64,000 nt of DNA from Gonatopus flavifemur. Taxonomy: Eukaryota; Arthropoda; Insecta; Hymenoptera; Dryinidae. This document shows positions 56,905 through 64,000 of this stretch, in pieces. The notes under the pieces were generated by a model, which did not search any database, had not been told where the DNA came from, and saw only the letters and a list, made by a program, of their open reading frames with translations. The position numbers and the translations under genes were made by a program. The number at the start of each line of letters is the position of its first letter. Position 1 is the first letter of the stretch. The stretch is taken from positions 7,046,501 to 7,110,500 of the forward strand of contig JAFFJZ010000013.1 of the NCBI GenBank assembly GCA_018340375.1, written 5' to 3'.

Positions 56905-57533
56905 GAGATTGCATGTGAAGGAAATCTGTGTTATACTTCAATTTATGTAACTATGTAAGATAATAAGAATTCCAAACTTTGAATAACGTTTTGTGATGAA
57001 AATTGGAAGAATACTCACTCAATTCTTGATGAATTGTTCAAATTAATGATCCAAATAAATATTGAGAAGAGGGTTTGATAGATAGTCTTTCCCCGAGAAA
57101 TGCAGAACTATTTCCACCCGAACGATTATCCTTCTCAAATACCGAACTTTTGGCTGTAAGAACGTTTCAAACAATCGAATCGTTCATGACTGAGAATCGG
57201 ACATGAATTTTGCAGAGGTAGTTCGATATTTGGATTCTCCAACTCAAGAAATATAAACTTACGGTGAAAAGTGGAGTGGACCTAATGTTTCGTGTAGCCT
57301 CTTATATTCAATCTGCAACTGTGTGAGAATCATCACGAATATGGGTTACGCGCTTGTAAATGGATCGCTGTATTCTCCAAAGTAATAACCCAATGCACTT
57401 GAAGTTTCCCACAAAGTTAGTCTATACACTAGCGAACAACTTTGTTGCTGGAAGTTTCTTGTAGTTCATACTTCCCCCACCACTTTTCCAATGCAAAGCG
57501 TGGAAAACATGATGTTCACTTCGGATTAAAAAC
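56905..57533 (-). repeat. Repeat A, copy 3: possible right terminal repeat, cut by the LTR
   Basis: This is the reverse complement of 46745-47425, with about one difference per 12-15 bases by eye. The TATA-like box, the first exon and the GTAAGT donor are present and read leftward, but the ATG has become AGG. The outer part is cut exactly where the gypsy LTR starts (57534). What was beyond lies to the right of that element, outside the window. Confidence 0.75.
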
Positions 57534-59008
57534 TGTGATGGATATTCCTGGAATCCATGCACAAAGGCGCTTGGATCATTGAGCGCCTCCACGACTCTTC
57601 TGGATATTTATTTGTCACAGCGGGACCTGCAAAATATCGAGAGGGAACAAGTAACTTGCTCACGACAATTTTGAGGGGTCAAGGGGACAGGAATAAGCTC
57701 AGGGAAAGGGGGTGGTTCGATTCTAATTCACTAGAATGAACAAACTCCGAATGGGGTTAACCACGTGCCAGAGCACGTACATACATATTCTGAATTCAAC
57801 AACGTTATACAAAGCAAGCGACTTCGTCGCGCATAAGAAAATACGAACAATTCCTTCGTTTATCAATTTGCTTTGGGGAACACAGGGACTGAGAAAGGAG
57901 TACGGAGGGCGCGGCCGCGAGGGAACATCTATCGACGGACTATGCCGTCTATAAATCAAAACAAAGGGAAATAGAGGGAAACCGCGACCATACAATTCAA
58001 CCGGGGGAGGGTGAACACGGGCGGAGGGGGTGACTATATCGAAACACGGAGGGTGGGAGGAGAATATAGAGAGAGGGACACGTGGAGGAGGCCACGTGAA
58101 CGACAATCTTTCACCACGTCAATCCCGCGGAGGAAACACCGCACAAGCACTCCACACCGGTAAACTTCCTCGACAGAAGCGAAGGAGGAAATTGTAATTG
58201 GAATTGGACCCCGATGGCACAGCACACTCACCGTATCCAAAGTTTTACAGCGCGAGTTTTTCCTGGAACGTTGCCGTGGCTCAGTTACATAAGAAGTGAC
58301 ATGCAAGATGGCCACTTCCTTCTTCTTGCCCGACGGGTGAGTTCGCAAAATCATATACAGACTCCGTCGGCGACTTTCTGTTGGAGCTCACTTCTAGAGC
58401 TGGTTTCACGGGTCCGGGCGGTGGTGGCTTCTAGCTACTCCTTAGGTGAGTGTGCGCATGAGCGTTGTGGAGGTTTTCTGGGTGCGGGTGTTTATGTCCT
58501 TTTCTCTTCTTTGGTGGGGCCGGGAGAAGGGATACAGCGTGGTCGGGTTGGTCTCTGCCGGTGTCTCACCGATCCAGGAACGGGGTGGCATCCTCGGAGA
58601 CGACTCATCTTACTCTCGCTCTCTCTCTCTCTCTCTGTGGTCCAGGGTTGGAGAGAGATGGTGTTGCCCACGAGGGGTTTCCAGCCTCCTGGGGGTTGTC
58701 GATTCAGGAACGGCCGGGATGGCGTTGATGTCGCCCCCTGGCGTTGACCCAATCCTCCCAAGCATCCGTGGTATAAGTGGCGCTGCCTTCTTGGGGACGG
58801 GAAACCTCAACAAATAGGAGAAGGGCAGGGATGAGGGGAGGACAGGAATAGCGAGGGAGAGGAGATGTGTTCCCGATTCTCGTGTAAGCGAGCGACAGCT
58901 ATGTTCTTTCGAGTGAATTACCTCGTTATGGAAGCTTGCGATTACGATCGATAGGGATCGTGCGCGGTGCCATCCCACGACTCTTTTGTGATGATTTGTT
59001 ACATCACA
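57534..59008 (-). repeat. Gypsy 3' LTR, 1475 bp
   Basis: On the plus strand the LTR begins TGTGATG (57534) and ends CATCACA (59008), a 7-bp inverted terminal repeat with canonical TG...CA. It is preceded, in the minus-strand direction, by a purine tract. A relative of its outer 470 bases ends at 479 with the same terminus. A CT/TC run lies at 58609-58641. ORFs within (for example 58214-58747) are long because of GC-rich composition and have no domains. Confidence 0.88.
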
Positions 59009-59022
59009 ACTCCCCCCGCTCT
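59009..59022 (-). promoter_or_regulatory. Polypurine tract
   Basis: On the minus strand AGAGCGGGGGGAGT directly precedes the LTR start. A purine run in this position primes plus-strand DNA synthesis in LTR retrotransposons. It fixes the LTR boundary at 59008. Confidence 0.8.
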
Positions 59023-59449
59023 GAGCACTGAACATGCCGAAGTCCGAGTGCCAGCACGGTCCGTTCGGGCCATCTACGTCCCGTATTCAACGAAAAACAT
59101 TTTTCTCTGTCGCTTCGCTCAACCTCCTCGGGAACACGTCCTCTCCCCCCCCCCCCCAACCGATTCAGCAATTATAATCCCGTATACCAAAGTGTACTTA
59201 GGGCTACAAAAAGAATAAAAAAAAGCTTTCCACGGATTCAGCACAAACAGTTTCTAACTAAGTTCCACTGTAGTTCTCTCCTGAGGTCACTGGAAACTGC
59301 TAGTGTCGGGGCAGGACGGGAGCAGGCATAGGAGGGTTTGGGGCAGGTCCAAGGGGCTACTCGGGAGCGAAGGGCGGGGAATCAGGGTCCTTTAGGGGCG
59401 TCAGTTGTCAGAGGGAGGGAACAGGGGGTTAGGTGATGATTCCGGGGGT
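59023..59449. other. Untranslated stretch before the LTR; poly-C run
   Basis: Contains a run of about 14 C at 59144-59158. No coding sequence was recognised between the end of the extra ORF and the polypurine tract. Confidence 0.4.
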
Positions 59450-60343
59450 CTAGGAGGGGCAGTGGGACTTCGTGTGGCCTGGTTGGACGCACTCCCAACA
59501 CCGCCTCAATGAGGGACAAGTATAGGGGGGAAGAGGTTCATAGCCAGGGGGTGGAGGGATGGTCAAGGACATAAGGGGAACGGGTGGGGAAGACGAATCA
59601 ACAGGGGTTGGTCGTCGGCGGGGTTTTGATTTGGGGGCGTGGGAAGGGGGGGAAGGTCGCTTGAAGTCGGGCAGGACGGGGTTGGGGCGGGGTAGGAGTG
59701 AATTGGGGCCTCCGAAGGATGGGTGTAGGATCGGGTCTGGGAGCACGCTTAGGGAGTTGGGGCATGTCGGGAGTGTAGGAGCGGGGCCGGGTCGCGAAAC
59801 GGAGGAAATCTGGAGAAGGGGACGTCAGAGGCAATTGTTCCAGGGAGGCCAGGTGTATCAAGGGAGCTCTTTCTGGCGGACGGGTCAACGGGCTTGGAGA
59901 GGGAGCGGAGCAGGGGCCGGGAAGAGATATGGGGATCCGGGTAGGTAGGCGTCGGGGAGCGGGTGGGTAGTCAGGGCGTGGAACGACGACATAAGTCCGA
60001 TTCAGGGGGGCTTCGGGTTCGGAATGAGTGGACTCGGGGGTGACGGGACGTTCTGGGGGGATGGAGGGGTTCGGGGTACGCAGGGTGGGAGTTGTTCGAT
60101 GGGAATGGGGCAACGTGGGAACGGAGGGCCCGGGCGGGAATTCGGGTATGGGTTGTATGGGGGGAGGAAGAGCTCGGGGAGGTGACGATGGTGGGGACCA
60201 TCGCGGCCGGGAAACCCCGACCACCGGTCGGAGCCTCCCTGCCATCACTCGGGGCGATGGAGGGAGTCCCACACGGTGATCAGTTCGTCCTCCGGCGCTG
60301 GCACACCTTCCGGTGGGGCAGATCCACCAGTTTGGGGTGGCAT
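59450..60343 (-). pseudogene. Extra ORF after pol: proline-rich protein with a zinc knuckle
   Basis: The ATG at 60343 opens MPPQTGGSAPPEGVPAPEDE in a frame that ends at 60245. A second frame continues to 59598 as a very proline-rich chain. A third frame closes with CWECVQPGHTKSHCPS at about 59450-59500. That is a CCHC zinc knuckle (C-x2-C-x4-H-x4-C), the RNA-binding motif of Gag. The three frames overlap, so two frameshifts are needed. About 300 codons result in total. No capsid, signal peptide or membrane segment is seen, so it is not an ordinary envelope protein. Upstream, CTTGCTTGTCACAG (about 60361-60374) could be a splice acceptor. A displaced Gag-like protein is the best guess. Confidence 0.55.
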
Positions 60344-60950
60344 TTTTCCGTATCGATATCTGTGACAAGCAAGGGCAGTCATAAGCGGCATGCTGAGCGT
60401 GCGAGTGGTAATTTCGGTCGAGCAATACAACGGCCTGCCGCATGCGGATGTCCGGCTTATCACCGGGGCTGCTACGGTCGTGGGCCATGCTGTGCGGGTA
60501 GAAGTACAAGAGGTGTCGTGGAAGCGCATAGCAAGAAGCACGATAGGTTATCATCGCACTTACCGTGGGGCCCAATGCTGAAACGAGAAATCGGATTGAG
60601 ACGTCACAACCGCCCCAAATTACTAACGGTTACTGGAACCGAACTAAACCTCAGGGTGACATTTTATCCTAATTCCGCTGTGGAACACCATTCGGGAGTG
60701 GATTCAGCCTCAGGAGAACCGGTCATTCCGGGAATAGGAATTCAAAGCGCTGTCATCGGCAGTTCGAGTGGTCAGGCCGAGTTCGGATGACGAGTGGGGA
60801 TAAGCGAGGGTTACCTATCGCGTTCTACGAGACCGTCGACCTCAGACAACACGCATAGTGTCTTCCCATTCCCCAATCCGGACCATGGGCTATCATTCCA
60901 CGGAGCGAGAGGGAGACACCTATAGGAGAGAGCGGGTCATCCTATGGGGT
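60344..60950. other. Spacer between integrase and the extra ORF
   Basis: About 600 bases. Two acceptor-like sites on the minus strand (TTTCTCGTTTCAG near 60579-60591 and CTTGCTTGTCACAG near 60361-60374) would suit a spliced mRNA for the extra ORF. The plus-strand ORF at 60092-60790 is judged a shadow. Confidence 0.35.
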
Positions 60951-63900
60951 TCATGGTTTCCGGGATCGTAGGGTCATGGGGTGGGTTCTTTTCGAGGTCT
61001 CTGGAGAGGAGTTATTCGGGTTTTTCGGGGCTTGGGTTTGGGAAGGGACTCCATCGGGCGGGTAATAAGGTTTCAAATCCACTATCGAAAACCGACCAGC
61101 CACCTGTCCTTGTTCGTCAGCCAACTTGTACGCGCTAGGGGAGCAGACATTGGTTATCGTATAGGGGCCTTCATATTTCTCAGCCAACTTCGCGGCAAAA
61201 TGTCGCGAAGCGTCCGATAGGACAAAATTCCGTTTCATCACCTTTTCCCCTATTCGATAGACAACGTCCCTTCTCCCGCTGTTGTAATAGCGAGACTGAC
61301 GTTCGAAAGCTTCGTCCAGGTGTTGGCCGACAATATCCCGAAGGGCAGAAATCCTGGACATGTGGTCTTCCCATTTTCTTAGATCGGTACGGGTGGGCAG
61401 GTCTACAAGGGCATTCTGGGGACCTTCCACGACTTGTCGGAGGGACTGGGAAGGACGTGGGTTGAGACAATAATTAAGGAGGGCTGGACTTACGTAGGTG
61501 GAAGAGTGAACCGCTGTATTGTACGCCATGCGAACTTCTAGGAGGTACTTGTCCCATTCCCGATGGTCTTCGTCCAGGTAAGCTCTGAACATGGTCTTCC
61601 ATACTCGGTTCACCCTTTTCACGGGGTTCGCTTGAGGGTGGTATACAGGGGTGAGGGACTACCGAATGCCATGGTACGCCAGATATTGGGTAACATCTCG
61701 GTTGGCAAATTCGGTTCCATTATCGGTGATGAGGACCCCCGGAGCGCCGTGACGATTCACGACCATGTCGTTCAATCTCGTTAAGATCGCTTTCGCAGTA
61801 GCGTTTCGCATGACGGGAACTTCCATCGCTTTGATCAATAGGTCCATACATACCAGGAGGTACCTATTGCCGAGCTCGCTCATGGGCAAAGGGCCCATGA
61901 TATCCGCTGCCAGCACGCTCCACGCTTGCGTGATCTTCCGGAAGCCTATCATGCCAGGTGGTGCCTGTAGCGAAACTTTCGCCTCCTGGCAAATCTCGCA
62001 ACTTCGGATATACCGTTTGATGTCTCCGAACACGCTTGGCCAATAGTATTCCCGGGCCACTCGTTTGTACGTCGTCTCGACGCCGAAATGGCCTGCATCT
62101 GGGGTATCGTGGCACTCGTGTATCACGGAGTTCCTGAAGGCATCGGGGACATGGCGGAGGGCGCCTTTTCTGTGAACTATATCAAAATCATACTCTCGGA
62201 GTTCCAGAGCCCATCTGGCTAGTCTCCCTGTTGGGTTATGAAGTTGATATAGCCACTTTAAACTTGCGTGGTCGGTTATCACGGTGAATTGGTAACCTCC
62301 CAAGTATTCTCGGAATTTCTTGATGGCCCAGAGAACGGCCAGGCATTCTCGCTCTGTCACGGAGTAATTTTTCTCAGCGCTGTTCAGAGTTCTGCTTGTG
62401 AAAGCAATAACTCTCTCCTCCCCCTCTAAAGACTGGGTGAGGACAGCGCCAAGACCAGTGTTACTGGCATCTGTTTGGAGGGCGAAGGGCTGAGAAAAAT
62501 CGGGGCGAACCAGGATAGGGGCTAAAGCTATGGACTTCTTCAGAGATTCAAAGGCCTCTTGTTCCGCGTTTTCTTACTTCCATGCTGAACCTTTCTTGGT
62601 TAGATTATGGAGCGGGGCGGCGATCGTGGCAAAATGTTCCATAAAACGTCGGTACCACGACGCCATACCGAGGAATCTCTGAAGTCTTCCTAAATTGGTA
62701 GGGGGAGGGTAGTTCAGTACGGGCTCGATTTCACTAGGATCCATTTAAAGACCATTTTGGTTGACCAGAAAGCCGAGGTCCCTCACCTCCGACTTGCACC
62801 ATTCGCATTTTTCCGGATTGATGGCCAACCCGGCTTCTCTTATCCTGTCTTATACTTTCTTCAGCCAGATTAGATGGTCCTCAAATGTTTCCGTGACGAT
62901 AATGATATCGTCCAAATACGCAAATGCGTGGGGCTCTAGGGAGGGACCAATTAGTTCGTCCATGAGTCCATGGAAGGTGGCAGGGGCATTAGTCAAGCCA
63001 TAGGGCATACGAGTGAATTGAAATAAACCACGGCCAGGGACCTTAAAAGCCGTGATTTCTTTCGAGCGAGGGTCCATGGGAATCTGGCGATAGGCTTGAC
63101 TAAGATCGATTGTGGAGATGTACCGGGCCAAACGTAGTTTGTCCAGAATACAACTCATGTAGGGAAGGGAATAAGCGTCCTTTTTGGTTACCTTGTTGAC
63201 TCCACGGTGATCCACGCAGAACCTGTACTCGCTTTTGGGTTTGGTCTCCCCTTCCCGAGCGATCATGCGTTGTAGTTCCTCGTCTTGGGGTTCTACTTTC
63301 CTTTTCTCCACCATTACGATCGGACTTGACCAATCGCTCGAAGAAGGTTCGACTATTGCTTCGGCCAGCATTCTATCTACTTCCTTGTACATTCCTCCTC
63401 TGACCTTTGGGCTGACCGGGTAGTGTCTGCGCTTCTCGCCCAGATGTCCCTGGACATTAATGTAGTGGGGAGTCAACAAGATAGCACCAGAGGAACGGGT
63501 TAGTGAGGGGACTTCCTGCTTGACAAAATTCTCTAAACGGGTTAATTGGGAGGGGGTTAAGGGTAGTAAACCGTGGAGGGTGGGTGGCGGGATTGGGGTC
63601 TCGGGGCTTGAAGTGAATCACTGCCAGTTCTCTTCCTGTCTTCCGATACGCCAACGGCAGTTGAACCCATCCAAAACCAAACCGAATTCGTGAAAGGAAT
63701 CCATCCCAAGGATGAAATCAATATCTAGGCCCGGTACCACCCGACAAGTCGAAGTCTTTTTGACGTTCAGAATTTCTATTGGTACCTGGGCTTCCTCCGG
63801 AATGGGCTCAATTCTCCCATCTCGCTCGATCTCGCTTCTCGTCTACCGTTCCCGCGCAGTTCAGGGAATGGCCCATTTGGAGGGCTACTAATTTTTCCGG

Positions 63901-63990
63901 GGCAAGGGCGTCGATCCACGAATGGTCATTGGGGTCTTCTGCGTACGACAAACCGCGCGATGGGGGTCGATTATCGAGGGGGTCATCGGG
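60951..63990 (-). pseudogene. pol: Gypsy Pol polyprotein: protease, RT, RNase H, integrase
   Basis: The polyprotein copies retrotransposon RNA into DNA and inserts it. One frame runs from about 63800 to 60951. Protease: the C-terminal FILGMDSFHEFG near 63700. RT: LPYMSCILDKL, DLSQAYRQI, MPYGLTNAPATF and the catalytic YLDD. RNase H: TDASNTGLG, TERECL and TDHASLKWL. Integrase: an HHCC zinc region ending CEICQ, a core with AADIMGP and ITDNGTEF, then KYEGPY and the end MTLRSRKP. The expected catalytic glutamate of the integrase core is lysine (PVKRVNRV). Five in-frame stops lie at 63618-63620, 62850-62852, 62745-62747, 62574-62576 and 61659-61661, and no frameshift was found in this frame. It is inactive but well preserved. 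Confidence 0.9.
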
Positions 63991-64000
63991 ATCTTCGAAG

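Larger units (their letters stand above)
57534..64000 (-). mobile_element. Ty3/gypsy retrotransposon (5' part beyond the window)
   Basis: On the minus strand the order is protease, reverse transcriptase, RNase H, integrase, an extra ORF, polypurine tract, then the 3' LTR. Protease-RT-RNase H-integrase is the Ty3/gypsy order. Gag and the 5' LTR lie beyond 64000. The element inserted in repeat A copy 3 at 57533/57534. Its coding region is markedly richer in GC than its surroundings. Confidence 0.9.

Noticed and set aside
58214..59218. Several long ORFs on both strands inside the LTR
   Set aside because: The LTR boundaries are well supported, composition is GC-rich, and the ORFs contain simple CT-derived serine/leucine runs rather than domains.
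60092..60790. 232-codon plus-strand ORF
   Set aside because: It overlaps the minus-strand gypsy spacer and extra ORF, lies in GC-rich DNA where long chance frames are common, and has no recognisable motif.
48499..63990. Alternative genetic code, because several genes have in-frame stops without frameshifts
   Set aside because: All three stop codons appear as interruptions and also as natural ends (mariner 2 ends in TAA). Other elements in the window have true frameshifts. Ordinary pseudogene decay is simpler.
1..64000. Endogenous virus or toxin genes
   Set aside because: No envelope, capsid, viral polymerase or toxin motif was seen. Retroviral-type sequences are Ty3/gypsy retrotransposon genes without an envelope.

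Overview
This is AT-rich eukaryotic nuclear DNA, almost certainly from an insect or a close arthropod relative. The evidence is the insect-style laccase exon, the mix of mariner, piggyBac, hAT, pogo and Crypton-type elements, GT-AG introns, and A/T-rich spacers with microsatellites. No bacterial operons, rRNA, tRNA or CRISPR array was found. I cannot name the species.

The window is a transposon graveyard with many nested insertions. The only piece I can assign to an ordinary host gene is one laccase (multicopper oxidase) exon at about 15644-15933. Everything else recognisable is mobile or repetitive. There are five mariner elements: 4963-6240 (broken, with a pogo-type MITE inside), 7572-8865 (apparently intact), 11456 to about 12725 on the minus strand (broken), about 30498-31925 (broken, with another MITE inside), and 48792-50071 on the minus strand (broken). 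There are two long piggyBac elements with TTAA sites, 16382-21644 and 34463-38774. There are two 147-bp hAT MITEs and one 430-bp hAT deletion derivative, all with exact 8-bp target duplications. A LINE tail, several TA-flanked MITEs and two Ty3/gypsy-type retrotransposons are also present. One retrotransposon is a gag-protease fragment at 38870-40470. The other is a long minus-strand element at 57534-64000 with a 1475-bp LTR; a related LTR end lies at 1-479.

Three regions stand out. (1) At 46420-57533, two copies of one repeat face each other and enclose about 9.5 kb. Each copy carries a TATA-like box, a short ATG-led (or ATG-derived) exon and a GT donor reading inward. Inside are two inward-facing decayed genes: a DDE-like gene on the plus strand and a Crypton-type tyrosine recombinase on the minus strand. 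This may be a large two-gene DNA transposon with terminal repeats of up to about 1 kb. (2) The second piggyBac is bounded by inverted repeats of about 1 kb built from modules of about 120 bp. The same modules form arrays in the first piggyBac and in a separate 1.4-kb array at 25080-26460. (3) The gypsy element carries an extra proline-rich ORF with a zinc knuckle between the integrase and the 3' LTR, the position normally held by env.

Region by region: 1-4960 holds an LTR end, a gene-family remnant, a 1.1-kb palindrome and repeat B. 4961-9540 holds two mariners in repeat A. 11400-14100 holds a mariner and nested MITEs. 15200-16050 holds a MITE and the laccase exon. 16300-21650 is piggyBac 1. 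23000-29640 holds another gene-family remnant, module arrays and hAT pieces. 30490-33540 holds a mariner and repeats. 34000-41890 holds piggyBac 2 inside a gypsy-like element, then repeat B. 42500-46340 is a block of non-coding repeats. 46420-57533 is the putative two-gene element. 57534-64000 is the gypsy element. No gene appears to be under visible regulation beyond element-internal promoters.
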